DNA of 64,000 bases, taken from positions 186,001 through 250,000 of the forward strand of contig NZ_WBMT01000009.1 in the NCBI RefSeq assembly GCF_008923185.1. Reading direction: 5' to 3'. This stretch comes from Actinomadura rudentiformis. GTDB taxonomy: Bacteria > Actinomycetota > Actinomycetes > Streptosporangiales > Streptosporangiaceae. The first letter of the stretch is position 1; each line of letters opens with the position of its first letter. The notes beneath the pieces are model-generated. The model was given only the letters and a program-made list of their open reading frames with translations. It was not told the DNA's origin and ran no database searches. Below are positions 50,802 to 59,146 of the stretch, in pieces. A program made the position numbers and the translations under genes.

Positions 50802-52091
50802 ATGACGGCAGTGCAGTCGTCCGCCGAGGACCGAGGTGGGGACCTGGCCCGCAGGCCCCGGCGCCGTGGCATTCACGGGCGCCTGTCCCTGCTGGCCGTC
50901 TACGTGCCCGCGGTCGGCGCCCTGCACCTCGTGCTGACCCTGGTCGGCCTTGCTCGCACCCCGGTCCGGCTCAATGATCTACTGACATTTGCCGCGTTGC
51001 TGGCCTGTGGCGCCGTCTGCATCGAAGCTTCCCGCCGGCTCGGCATGCCCGCCGGTGTGGCGCGTGACCTCCTCTCGGCCTGGTGGCTGCCGGTCGCCCT
51101 TCTGCTGCCCCCGGTCTACGCCCTGCTCATCCCGATCCCGCTGCAGATACTGCTGCAGTTCCGGGTCCGCCGGACCTTGCTCTACCGCCGGGTCCTGGTC
51201 ACCGCCGCGCACGGCCTGGCCGGGGCGTCCGCCTCGGTCGTCTTCCACCTGGCCGTTCCCGATCCCCTGGGCGGCGACCCCACCTGGGTGGTCGACGGCT
51301 ATCCGGGCATCCCGGTCGCCGTTGCGTGCGCGGCCCTGTTCACGGTGGTCAACACCGCCATCGTGGCCGTCGCCGCTCACGCCGCCAACCCCGAGAGCCG
51401 CTGGCGCGACGTCCTGTGGAACCGCGAGAGCCTGCTGCTGGACGTCGTCGAGCTCTGCGTCGGCGTCCTCGTGGCCATCACCAGCGCCCTCTCCCCGTTC
51501 CTCCTTCTGCTGGCCCTGCCGCCGGTCGTCCTCCTCCAGCGCAGCCTGATGCACCAGCAGCTCCAGGCCGCCGCCCGCACCGACGCCAAGACCGGCCTGC
51601 TCAACGCCGCGGCCTGGCAACGCGAGGCCGACACCGAACTGTCCCGCGCCCAGCGCTCCCACGACCCCCTGGCGCTCCTGCTCATCGACATCGACCACTT
51701 CAAGCGGGTGAACGACACCCACGGCCACCTGGTCGGCGACCAGGTCCTCATCGGCGTGGCCAGCACGCTCTGCGGCCAGCTCCGCGACTACGACGTGGTA
51801 GGCCGCTTCGGCGGCGAGGAGTTCGTCGTGCTCCTTCCCGGCGCCGACACCGTGGAGGCCTGCCGCGTGGCCGAACGCCTTCGAGGCCGAGTCCGCCGCC
51901 TGGCCGTCCCCGCCGAGGACGGCACCGTGGGCGTCACCATCTCCGTGGGCGTCTCCCTCTTCCGCATGCACGGAGAGGACCTCATCGAGCTCCTGGCCGC
52001 GGCCGACCTGGCCCTCTACCGCGCCAAGGAGTCCGGTCGCGACCGGGTCTGCCTCCCGGCGATCGAAGGCCCCAAACCCACCGACAACTAG
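50802..52091 (+). CDS. Membrane-bound GGDEF diguanylate cyclase
   Basis: This 429-residue protein makes c-di-GMP from two GTP. The N-terminal half holds about six hydrophobic segments (residues about 27-245) resembling a MASE-like sensory region. The GGDEF domain (about 258-420) has DIDHFKRVNDTHGHLVGDQV and the active loop GRFGGEEFVVL. The inhibitory I-site RxxD is intact as RDYD, five residues before GGEEF, so product feedback is expected. GGGGGAAGG precedes the ATG. In filamentous actinomycetes c-di-GMP controls entry into sporulation through BldD, consistent with the candidate BldD site upstream. Confidence 0.93.
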   Translation: MTAVQSSAEDRGGDLARRPRRRGIHGRLSLLAVYVPAVGALHLVLTLVGLARTPVRLNDLLTFAALLACGAVCIEASRRLGMPAGVARDLLSAWWLPVALLLPPVYALLIPIPLQILLQFRVRRTLLYRRVLVTAAHGLAGASASVVFHLAVPDPLGGDPTWVVDGYPGIPVAVACAALFTVVNTAIVAVAAHAANPESRWRDVLWNRESLLLDVVELCVGVLVAITSALSPFLLLLALPPVVLLQRSLMHQQLQAAARTDAKTGLLNAAAWQREADTELSRAQRSHDPLALLLIDIDHFKRVNDTHGHLVGDQVLIGVASTLCGQLRDYDVVGRFGGEEFVVLLPGADTVEACRVAERLRGRVRRLAVPAEDGTVGVTISVGVSLFRMHGEDLIELLAAADLALYRAKESGRDRVCLPAIEGPKPTDN

Positions 52092-52454
52092 TTCCGTGTC
52101 GCGAAGTCGCCGCCCGTGGTGAGCGGCGTCCAGGTGCGCACATCTCGTGGGTCGGCGACAACCTCGCGAGGTGCATGTCTGGGGGTCCGTAGTACGGCGG
52201 CCACTCCGCAGAGGTGTGCCTGCGGGTGTGCAAGGAGAGGGCAAATCCGGCGGTGTGCCTGCGGGTGCGTAATAAGGCGGCTGACTTTGAGACACACCCT
52301 GGCCCCGTGGGGGCTGGCCCTGGACCCGCGGGAGGTCTGACTTGGCCCTGCAGGCCCGTCCCTGGCCCTGCGGGAGGTGTGACTTGGTCCCGCGGGAGGT
52401 GTGACTGGCCCTGCGGGGTGCCTGGTGTGGCGTGGGGGATCGGGGTGGGTTGGT
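52092..52454. repeat. Non-coding region with short direct repeats
   Basis: No gene is supported. Two kinds of repeat occur: GTGTGCCTGCGGGTG at 52214 and 52253, and GCGGGAGGT(G/C)TGACT(T)GG at about 52328, 52369 and 52393. The sequence is G/T-skewed and repetitive. It separates two convergent genes and may serve as terminator space. Confidence 0.6.
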
Positions 52455-52916
52455 TCAGGGGGTGGGGTTGGTGCGTTCTCGCCAGATTGCCAGGTGGGCT
52501 CCTGCTTCGTCGGTGGAGAGGCCGAGTTGCTCGCACATCTGGTGGAAGTCGAAGAAGAACCGCTCGTGCGTGATCAGGTCGTTGCGGACGGTCCAGTGGC
52601 AGGCGAAGGGGAGGGCGTAGGACCTTCCGGTCGGTGCGATGCCGGCCAGGGAGTCCTTCATCGTCGCGTGGATCGTTCCGGCGCCGATGACCAGGTCACC
52701 GGACTCGGCCAGGTACTCCAGCTCCACGTTGTAGTCGGGGAAGGCTCGCAGGAAGCCGGTGAACTGTGCCCTGGCCTCGTCGGCTCCGTGGGCGACGGCC
52801 TGGAAGGGGATGGTCTCGAAGATCACGTCGGGATGGCAGACCGCCAGTGCCGCTGTGATGTCGGAGCGGCTCTTGGCCTCCGCGTAGGTGCGGACGACGT
52901 CGGATGTGCCGGCCAT
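52455..52916 (-). CDS. NTF2/SnoaL-like protein
   Basis: This 153-residue protein of the cone-shaped NTF2-like fold resembles SnoaL-type polyketide cyclases and ester cyclase-like proteins (VRTYAEAKSRSDITAALAVC; HPDVIFETIP; FPDYNVELEYLAESGDLVIG). The binding pocket is typical, but the substrate cannot be predicted. It follows the quinone reductase on the same strand after nine bases, so the two form an operon behind the palindrome at 53881. Confidence 0.85.
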   Translation of the reverse strand: MAGTSDVVRTYAEAKSRSDITAALAVCHPDVIFETIPFQAVAHGADEARAQFTGFLRAFPDYNVELEYLAESGDLVIGAGTIHATMKDSLAGIAPTGRSYALPFACHWTVRNDLITHERFFFDFHQMCEQLGLSTDEAGAHLAIWRERTNPTP

Positions 52917-52925
52917 GGTTCTCCT

Positions 52926-53849
52926 TCAGATGGTGAGGACGACTTTGCCGGTGGTACGGCCCTTGGCGATCAGGTCGTGGGCGGCGGCGGCTTCGGACAG
53001 GGGAAACTCGCGTTCGACATGCGCTTTGAGCCGTCCCCTGCGGACGAGATCGGCCAGCGCCTCCAGCCCGGCGCCGTCCGGGTCGACGAGGTACTCGCGG
53101 GCCTGCACGCCCAGCTCGGCCGCGCGTTCGTGCATCCCAGGGGTCCAGGCCGCCTGGCCGCTGACCAGGACACCGCCAGGGCGGAGGCTTTCGAGTGCTC
53201 GCAGGCCGTGCTCGCCGCCGAACATCTGGATGACGACGTCCATGTCGCGGGCCGCGTCGGTCGTGTAGTCGATCACCTCGTCGGCGCCCAGGCCAAGGAC
53301 GAAGGGGTGCTTGGCCGCGCTGGCCGTTCCGGTGACATGGGCGCCGAGGGCCTTGGCGATCTGGACGGCCAGATGCCCCACGCCGCCTGCCGCCCCCGCC
53401 ACCAGCACGCGCTCGCCTGGGTGGACGTCGGCCACCTCGGTGAGCATCTGCCAGGCCGTCAGGCCGGCCAAGGGGAGGGCGCTCGCTTCGATGAAGGTCA
53501 GTTCGTCGGGGATGAGGGCGAAATGGCGGGCCGGGGCCGTGACGTACTCCGCGTACGCCCCTGCTGCACGCGGGAACCACGGCATCCCGAACACCCGGTC
53601 GCCGACCTCGAAGCGCGACGTTCCGTACCCGGTCTCCTCCACGACTCCGGCGACGTCCCAGCCGTTGATGAACGGCAGGTCGAGCACACGGTTGTAGGCC
53701 ACGCCCATCCGCGTGTAGACGTCCACCGGGTTGACCCCGGCCGCCACGACCCGGACCAGCACCTCGCCGAAGACCGGCTTGGGTCTCTCGACCTCGACCA
53801 GCTCCATGGTCTCCGTGCCGCCCCACGCCGCCTGCTGGATCGCTCGCAT
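52926..53849 (-). CDS. NADPH:quinone reductase/zinc-free MDR oxidoreductase
   Basis: This 307-residue medium-chain reductase of the Qor type has a GroES-like half (EVLVRVVAAGVNPVDVYTRM) and the nucleotide site VLVAGAAGGVGHLAVQIAKA near 145-164. It ends with the common GKVVLTI. The ATG at 53849 has GGAGAGG upstream and is the family start; an in-frame start 39 bases earlier would begin inside the operator. It is co-transcribed with the NTF2-like gene and controlled by the adjacent TetR protein; together they probably handle a small electrophile. Confidence 0.9.
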   Translation of the reverse strand: MRAIQQAAWGGTETMELVEVERPKPVFGEVLVRVVAAGVNPVDVYTRMGVAYNRVLDLPFINGWDVAGVVEETGYGTSRFEVGDRVFGMPWFPRAAGAYAEYVTAPARHFALIPDELTFIEASALPLAGLTAWQMLTEVADVHPGERVLVAGAAGGVGHLAVQIAKALGAHVTGTASAAKHPFVLGLGADEVIDYTTDAARDMDVVIQMFGGEHGLRALESLRPGGVLVSGQAAWTPGMHERAAELGVQAREYLVDPDGAGLEALADLVRRGRLKAHVEREFPLSEAAAAHDLIAKGRTTGKVVLTI

Positions 53850-53880
53850 GATCCTCTCCTCCCGTGATGATCGAGAAGTT

Positions 53881-53901
53881 ACATACATACAGTATGTATG
53901 T
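53881..53901. promoter_or_regulatory. Perfect 21-bp palindrome, TetR operator
   Basis: ACATACATAC-A-GTATGTATGT is a perfect inverted repeat with 10-bp arms. It lies 31 bases before the quinone reductase start and 42 bases beyond the TetR stop. It is strikingly AT-rich for this genome, as expected of an operator in a promoter. Confidence 0.85.
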
Positions 53902-53943
53902 CAATGAGGCAGAGAAGTGAAGGCAAGGTGTGCACAACGGGTC

Positions 53944-54573
53944 TCAGGTGTGGGCGCAGCCTGGGGTGGAGCGGCCCGCTACCCCCGCCAGCAGGAGTTC
54001 TACCTGCGAGAGGCTCTCTTCTACGGCGGCCTGCTGGTCCTCGGCTCGGGCGATGTCCAGTGCGCTTTCGCAGATGCCGCCGTACAAGAGGGAGGTCAGC
54101 GGCTCCAGTGGGCGCGCGGGAATGCAGCCCGCGCGTACGGCTATCGCGAGCCCTTCGCGCATCTGGCCCTTGCAGTGCGACTGGATGTCGCGCATGACGG
54201 TCCAGCCGAGCGCTCCCGGGGCCTCGACCAGCGAGATCTCGCAGACGGCGGGCTCCAGGGAGGCCGTCAGCAACGCCCGGCAGCCGGCCAGCATGCCGTC
54301 CCACGGGTCCTGTTCGGCGCGGAAGGCCCGCCGGACGACCGCCGCCAGTTCCTCCTGGTCAGCCGCGTACACCTCGCGGAAGATCTCTTCCTTGTTGCCG
54401 AAGTGGTGGTAGAACGCGCCGCGGGTGACGCCGGCCTTGTCGCAGATCGCGCCCAGCGAGGTGCCCGCGAACCCGTCGTGGACGAAGAGCTCTCGCGCTG
54501 CCGCGACCAGAGCGCCGGTGGTCGCCCTGGTGCGTTCCTGCTGGCTCCGGCGGGAGCCCGCGGTTGTGGCCAT
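53944..54573 (-). CDS. TetR-family regulator of the quinone reductase operon
   Basis: This 209-residue TetR protein of the AcrR type has its HTH at about 15-60 (GALVAAARELFVHDGFAGTS, then AICDKAGVTRGAFYHHFGNK) and a C-terminal domain with GGICESALDIARAEDQQAAV. ATG 54573 is chosen; the frame is open far upstream only because the opposite strand is coding. It lies directly before the operator and quinone reductase on the same strand, and is divergent from ettA. Confidence 0.92.
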   Translation of the reverse strand: MATTAGSRRSQQERTRATTGALVAAARELFVHDGFAGTSLGAICDKAGVTRGAFYHHFGNKEEIFREVYAADQEELAAVVRRAFRAEQDPWDGMLAGCRALLTASLEPAVCEISLVEAPGALGWTVMRDIQSHCKGQMREGLAIAVRAGCIPARPLEPLTSLLYGGICESALDIARAEDQQAAVEESLSQVELLLAGVAGRSTPGCAHT

Positions 54574-54657
54574 TCCTCGGCTTCCTTCCATGGTGGGGCG
54601 GGGGCAGTCGGCTGACGCTGCAACGAATGGTGGTCCGGGTCCCCTAGGCTTGACGAT

Positions 54658-56322
54658 ATGGCGGAGTACATCTTCACGTTTCAGCGCGTGCGCAAGGCGC
54701 ACGGTGACAAGGTCGTTCTTGACGACGTCACCATGAGCTTCCTGCCCGGGGCCAAGATCGGTGTCCTGGGTCCGAACGGCATGGGCAAGTCGACGCTGCT
54801 GCGGATGATGGCCGGCCTGGAGCAGCCGTCCAACGGTGAAGCCCGCCTCATGCCCGGCTACACCGTGGGCATCCTGCAGCAGGAACCGCCGTTGAACGAG
54901 GACAAAACGGTCCTCGGCAACGTCGAGGAGGGCGTGGCCGAGACCAAGGGCATGCTCGACCGGTTCAACGAGATCGCCGAGAAGATGGCGACGGACTACT
55001 CCGATGCGCTCATGGAGGAGATGGGCAAGCTGCAGGAGCAACTCGACCATCGCAACGCCTGGGATCTCGAAAGCCAGCTTGAGCAGGCGATGGACGCGCT
55101 GCGGTGCCCGGCCGGGGACCTTGCCGTGACCAACCTGTCGGGTGGTGAGCGCCGACGCGTGGCGCTGTGCAAGCTGCTGTTGCAACACCCTGACCTGCTG
55201 CTTCTTGACGAGCCCACCAACCACCTGGACGCGGAGAGCGTGCAGTGGCTGGAGCAGTACCTGGAGAAGTACGAGGGCACTGTGCTGGCGGTCACCCACG
55301 ACCGGTACTTCCTCGACAACGTGGCCGGCTGGATCTGCGAGGTCGACCGCGGCCGCCTGTTCCCCTACGAGGGCAACTACTCGACGTACCTCGAGAAGAA
55401 GGCCGAGCGCCTCAAGGTCGAGGGCAACAAGGACGCCAAGCGCAAGAAGCGCCTGCAGGACGAGCTCGAGTGGGTCCGGTCCAACCCCAAGGCCCGGCAG
55501 ACCAAGAGCAAGGCCCGTCTGCAGCGGTACGAGGAGATGGCCTCCGAGGCCGCCAAGACCCGCAAGCTCGACTTCGAAGAGATCCAGATCCCCCCGGGCC
55601 CGCGCCTGGGCAACCTGGTGATCGAGTCGGAGAACCTGACCAAGGGCTTCGGTGACCGGCTCCTCATGGAGAAGCTCTCGTTCAACCTGCCGCCCAACGG
55701 CATCGTCGGCGTCATCGGCCCGAACGGTGTGGGCAAGACCACACTGTTCCGCATGATCATTGGCGACGAGCAGCCCGACTCCGGACAGCTGCGCCTGGGT
55801 GACACGGTCCAGATCTCGTACGTCGACCAGGGCCGCGGCGGGATCGACCCGAAGAAGAACGTCTGGGAGGTCGTCTCCGACGGGCTCGACCACATCAAGG
55901 TCGGCCAGGTCGAGATGCCGTCCAGGGCCTATGTGGCGGCGTTCGGCTTCAAGGGCCCGGACCAGCAGAAGGCCTCGGGCGTGCTGTCGGGCGGTGAGCG
56001 CAACCGCCTCAACCTGGCGCTGACCCTCAAGCAGGGCGGCAACGTCCTGCTGCTGGACGAGCCCACCAACGACCTCGACACCGAGACGCTGTCCAGCCTC
56101 GAGAACGCCCTCCTCGAATTCCCCGGCTGCGCCGTGATCACCTCGCACGACCGGTGGTTCCTCGACCGCATCGCCACGCACATCCTGGCGTGGGAAGAGG
56201 GCTCCAGCTGGTTCTGGTTCGAGGGCAACTTCGCCGACTACGAGAAGAACAAGATCGAGCGCCTGGGTGCCGACGCGGCCCGCCCGCACCGCGTCACCCA
56301 CCGCAAGCTCACCCGCGACTGA
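54658..56322 (+). CDS. ettA: Energy-dependent translational throttle protein EttA (ABC-F)
   Basis: This 554-residue ABC-F protein acts on the ribosome, not in the membrane, gating the first elongation steps according to ATP level. Two ABC cassettes are complete: Walker A GPNGMGKST and GPNGVGKTT, signatures LSGGERRRVAL and LSGGERNRLNL, and Walker B LLLDEPTNHLD and LLLDEPTNDLD. The P-site tRNA-interaction linker lies between them (about residues 235-315), with charged KDAKRKKRLQDELEWVRSNP. The length is that of EttA. It is probably monocistronic, with a GC hairpin 34 bases after the stop. Confidence 0.97.
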   Translation: MAEYIFTFQRVRKAHGDKVVLDDVTMSFLPGAKIGVLGPNGMGKSTLLRMMAGLEQPSNGEARLMPGYTVGILQQEPPLNEDKTVLGNVEEGVAETKGMLDRFNEIAEKMATDYSDALMEEMGKLQEQLDHRNAWDLESQLEQAMDALRCPAGDLAVTNLSGGERRRVALCKLLLQHPDLLLLDEPTNHLDAESVQWLEQYLEKYEGTVLAVTHDRYFLDNVAGWICEVDRGRLFPYEGNYSTYLEKKAERLKVEGNKDAKRKKRLQDELEWVRSNPKARQTKSKARLQRYEEMASEAAKTRKLDFEEIQIPPGPRLGNLVIESENLTKGFGDRLLMEKLSFNLPPNGIVGVIGPNGVGKTTLFRMIIGDEQPDSGQLRLGDTVQISYVDQGRGGIDPKKNVWEVVSDGLDHIKVGQVEMPSRAYVAAFGFKGPDQQKASGVLSGGERNRLNLALTLKQGGNVLLLDEPTNDLDTETLSSLENALLEFPGCAVITSHDRWFLDRIATHILAWEEGSSWFWFEGNFADYEKNKIERLGADAARPHRVTHRKLTRD

Positions 56323-56356
56323 CCGCACCGCGCCGCCCGCCGCGAACCCCGCGCCG

Positions 56357-56378
56357 GGCGGCGCCCTCCGGCGCCGCC
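56357..56378 (+). terminator. GC-rich hairpin after ettA
   Basis: GGCGGCGCC-CTCC-GGCGCCGCC forms a perfect 9-bp stem with a 4-base loop, 34 bases after the ettA stop. No U-run follows, as is common for terminators in high-GC actinomycetes. Confidence 0.6.
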
Positions 56379-56545
56379 ACCCACGCACCCCGCCGCGCAG
56401 TACCCCTGTGTCGGAGCGCACCCCAGCGCCGCCCGCTGGACACCCGCGCTTAGGGCACACCTGCGCCATGGCGACATTGGGCGCCGCTAGTTGGACATCC
56501 GCGCCCGGCCGCCGCTGCGCACCCGCACACCTGCTGGGCGGCGCA

Positions 56546-56725
56546 CCCGCGCTGGGCGGCGCATCTGTGCCGGGCCGCGTACCCGCGCTGGGCGGCGCAT
56601 CTGTGCCGGGCCGCGTACCCGCGCTGGGCGGCGCATCTGTGCCGGGCCGCGTACCCGCGCTGGGCGGCGTACCTGTGCCGGGCCGCGTACCCGCGCTGGG
56701 CGGCGCATCTGTGCCGGGCGGCGTA
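56546..56725. repeat. Five tandem 36-bp units
   Basis: Copies start at 56546, 56582, 56618, 56654 and 56690, the unit beginning CCCGCGCTGGGCGGCGCATC. The first three are identical; copies four and five carry a few changes. Each unit is itself two related 18-base halves, and shorter half-units continue to about 56770. There are no unique spacers, so it is not CRISPR. Confidence 0.9.
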
Positions 56726-57230
56726 CCTGTGCCGGGCGGCGCACCTGTGCCCGGGCGCATACCCGTGCAGGGAGCAGGTTGGCGCTACTCCTGCACATTC
56801 GCACCTGCCGTGCCTTCGCGTCACGTGCCGCGCACGCGCTGGTGGAGCCTTCCGTGATGTGCCAGCGCACCTACGCCAGGCGGCGCCCTGCCTGCTGCGC
56901 ATACGTCCCTGGGGCAGACCTGCGACGTGGCGCACATTGGCGCCGCTCGCTGTGCCTTCACGTCATGTGCTGCGCATCCCACGCCACCAACTGGGCATCC
57001 GCGCACCTGCGCCGGGCGGCGTGCCTGAGCCGGGCGCAGATTCCGCGCGCCAAGCGGCACACCTGCGCTGGGGCGCGCAACTGGGCTGCCCGCCGCCCAG
57101 TACAGTGCACGTTGCGGGTCAAGGGTCTCGAACGGGGCGCATGGTGCGGGCGGATAGCATCGGGATCCAGATCCGACCCGGAGGCCGGGGCGGAGGACTC
57201 CGGCGTTCGCACCCGACCCCAGGCGAGGAC

Positions 57231-57671
57231 ATGCAGCGAAAGAACCTGCCCCCGGCGGACTTCCGGCACGTGTACGAGTTCTATCTCCGGTTCGGCGACA
57301 TCGACTCGCAGGGGCATGTCAACAACGTGAAGTTCCTCGGCTACCTGGAGGACGCGCGGCTGGAGATGTTCCACGGCGACCCGGTGCGCAAGGGGGAGCA
57401 GCCCGTCCGCGGCATGGTGATCTCCCGGCATGAGATCGACTACAAGCTGCCGCTGCTGCCGACGGTGTACCCGGTGCGGGTGGAGACGTGGGTCACCGAG
57501 GCGCGCGCCGCCTCGTTCAAGCTCGCCTACGAGGTGCGGGACGACGAGAACGTGTACGCCACCGCCACCTCGACGCTCGTCGCGTTCGACGTGGAGGGCA
57601 ACCGGCTGCGCCGCTTCACGCCGGAGGAGCGGGAGTTCATCGGGCGCTACATGCCACCGGCGGATCGATGA
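57231..57671 (+). CDS. Acyl-CoA thioesterase, 4HBT hotdog fold
   Basis: This 146-residue hotdog-fold protein has the 4-hydroxybenzoyl-CoA thioesterase signature: FYLRFGDIDSQGHVNNVKFL (catalytic Asp in DIDSQGHVNN) followed by LEDARLEMF. It should hydrolyse an acyl-CoA; specificity is unknown. ATG 57231 with GAGGAC before it is the proper start, since the longer frame runs through repeats. It overlaps the following GNAT gene by four bases (ATGA). Confidence 0.92.
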   Translation: MQRKNLPPADFRHVYEFYLRFGDIDSQGHVNNVKFLGYLEDARLEMFHGDPVRKGEQPVRGMVISRHEIDYKLPLLPTVYPVRVETWVTEARAASFKLAYEVRDDENVYATATSTLVAFDVEGNRLRRFTPEEREFIGRYMPPADR

Positions 57672-58312
57672 CCGTCACCGACGAGCCGAGGGTCGTCACG
57701 GCGCCCGGCGACACGGCCTGGGCTCGGCAGGCGGTCCGGCTGCGGGCCGTCCGGGTGGGCGACGCGGAGGAGCTGACCGCGCTCTGTCTGGGCAATCGGG
57801 AGTATTTGCGGCCATGGGAGCCCGTGCGCGAGGCGTCGTACTTCACCGTGGAGGGCCAGCGGGCGAACGTGCATGACCTCGTTCGGGCGCATGCCGCAGG
57901 GGAGATGTGGCCGGGCGTGATCCTCGAGGACGGGGAGATCGCCGGGAGGATCACGCTCAACAACATCCTGCGCGGGCCGCTACAGAGCTGCTTCGTCGGC
58001 TACTGGGTGGCACAGGACCGCGCCGGCCGCGGGGTCGCGACCGAGGCCGTACGGCAGGCGCTCGACCTGGCCTTCGGCGAGCTGGGCCTGCACCGGGTGG
58101 AAGCCTTCACCCGGGTGGACAACGACAGGTCGCAGCGCGTGCTGGCGCGCAACGGATTCACGGCCGTGGGCGTCGCTCGCCGGCACATCCATGTGGATGG
58201 CCGCTGGCACGACGAGCGGCTCTTCGAAAGGCTGGCTCCCTGGGACGACGGCTACGCCCTGCACCCGCCTGCTCAGGGCGAGTACAGCCAGGGGGTGTGC
58301 AGGTCGAGGTAG
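57668..58312 (+). CDS. RimJ/RimL-type GNAT acetyltransferase
   Basis: This 214-residue GNAT enzyme of the RimJ/RimL group has LRAVRVGDAEELTALCLGNR, acetyl-CoA motif YWVAQDRAGRGVATEAVRQA and then LGLHRVEAFTRVDNDRSQRV. This group acetylates protein N-termini, including ribosomal proteins; the target here is unknown. It is coupled to the thioesterase by ATGA. Its 3' end overlaps the convergent next gene by 40 bases. Confidence 0.92.
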   Translation: MTVTDEPRVVTAPGDTAWARQAVRLRAVRVGDAEELTALCLGNREYLRPWEPVREASYFTVEGQRANVHDLVRAHAAGEMWPGVILEDGEIAGRITLNNILRGPLQSCFVGYWVAQDRAGRGVATEAVRQALDLAFGELGLHRVEAFTRVDNDRSQRVLARNGFTAVGVARRHIHVDGRWHDERLFERLAPWDDGYALHPPAQGEYSQGVCRSR

Positions 58313-58884
58313 GTGAACTCGCCCTCGTAGAAGCGCATCATCTGCTCCCACTGGTCCCGCAGTTCCGGGGGCATTTCCTTGCTTTCGCTCGCCCTCGCCT
58401 CGGCCTCGGAGGTGAAGTAGACGGCTTCGCTGATGCCGCTGCCGTCCTCGTGCACCGCCATGACGCTTCCGATGATCTCGGGCCGGAACGCGCGGATGGC
58501 CCTGTCGTCCTGCTGCCCCATGTAGTCGATGAGGCCCGCGAAGTCGCGGATCCGATTCTGCATGACCTGGACGAAGCCCGCCCGGTCCGAGCCGCCGCCG
58601 AGCCAGGTGTCGGTCTGGGTGCAGTCGTGGAAGGTCACTTCCGCGGTGAAGAGTTTGGAGGTCTCGATCCACCACTGGCCCTGCTCGGGGCGATCGCTGT
58701 TCCGCCGCGCGGCCTCCCGGTTCTCGAACCGGGCGAACGTGATGAACGTTCCGTCGTCGGAGACTCCGGCCGTGCTGCCGAGCCAGCCGTTCGCCCCTGG
58801 AGCCAGCTCGCGGACCCAGCGGTCCAGTGCGTCCTTCACCTCTGCGGCGTCGCTGACCTTGCCCTGGATGATCTGAACGAACAT
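58273..58884 (-). CDS. Dimeric alpha/beta-barrel (ABM-like) protein, unknown function
   Basis: This 203-residue protein looks like two tandem ferredoxin-like domains of the antibiotic-biosynthesis-monooxygenase superfamily. The first starts MFVQIIQGKVSDAAEVKDAL and the second DRAGFVQVMQNRIRDFAGLI, each with the FVQ(I/V) strand and a following helix. No function is assigned. It is a single gene, convergent and overlapping with the GNAT gene. Confidence 0.75.
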   Translation of the reverse strand: MFVQIIQGKVSDAAEVKDALDRWVRELAPGANGWLGSTAGVSDDGTFITFARFENREAARRNSDRPEQGQWWIETSKLFTAEVTFHDCTQTDTWLGGGSDRAGFVQVMQNRIRDFAGLIDYMGQQDDRAIRAFRPEIIGSVMAVHEDGSGISEAVYFTSEAEARASESKEMPPELRDQWEQMMRFYEGEFTYLDLHTPWLYSP

Positions 58885-59146
58885 CGCGTCCCCCCGCGAA
58901 GATCACTGTTTGGAACGGAGTTGCTACGGAAAGCCACTCCTAGAGCCGACATTATGCCCATCCGAATCGCATGACAACGCCCAGCGAGCGGTCCGATGGT
59001 GCGCGGGGAGCTGACACAGGGCTTGCGGTGCGGGCAACCGGGTTGTCACGGGTGGATAACAAGCAAAACATGGATCCGTTTATGTCCCATCTACCCCTCT
59101 AATGTCGCCTTCGCGAATTGTGGAGACCCCACACGAAGGGCGGACG

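Larger units (their letters stand above)
56323..57230. other. Gene-free 0.9-kb region with repeats
   Basis: No gene is supported despite several open frames, all of which encode low-complexity Arg/Pro/Ala or Cys-rich sequence. The first part carries the terminator-like hairpin, the centre a 36-bp tandem array, and the rest (about 56770-57200) decayed GCGCACCTGCGCC-like units. The end holds the thioesterase promoter. Confidence 0.65.

Noticed and set aside
53944..56760. 938-residue minus-strand frame containing the TetR gene
   Set aside because: Only the last 209 residues are the TetR protein. The rest is the complement of ettA and of the 36-bp repeats.
56546..56770. CRISPR array
   Set aside because: Units are directly adjacent with no unique spacers, and no cas genes are in the window.
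59049..59058. Second DnaA box (GTGGATAAC on the plus strand)
   Set aside because: One mismatch to the consensus and isolated; no cluster that would suggest an origin.
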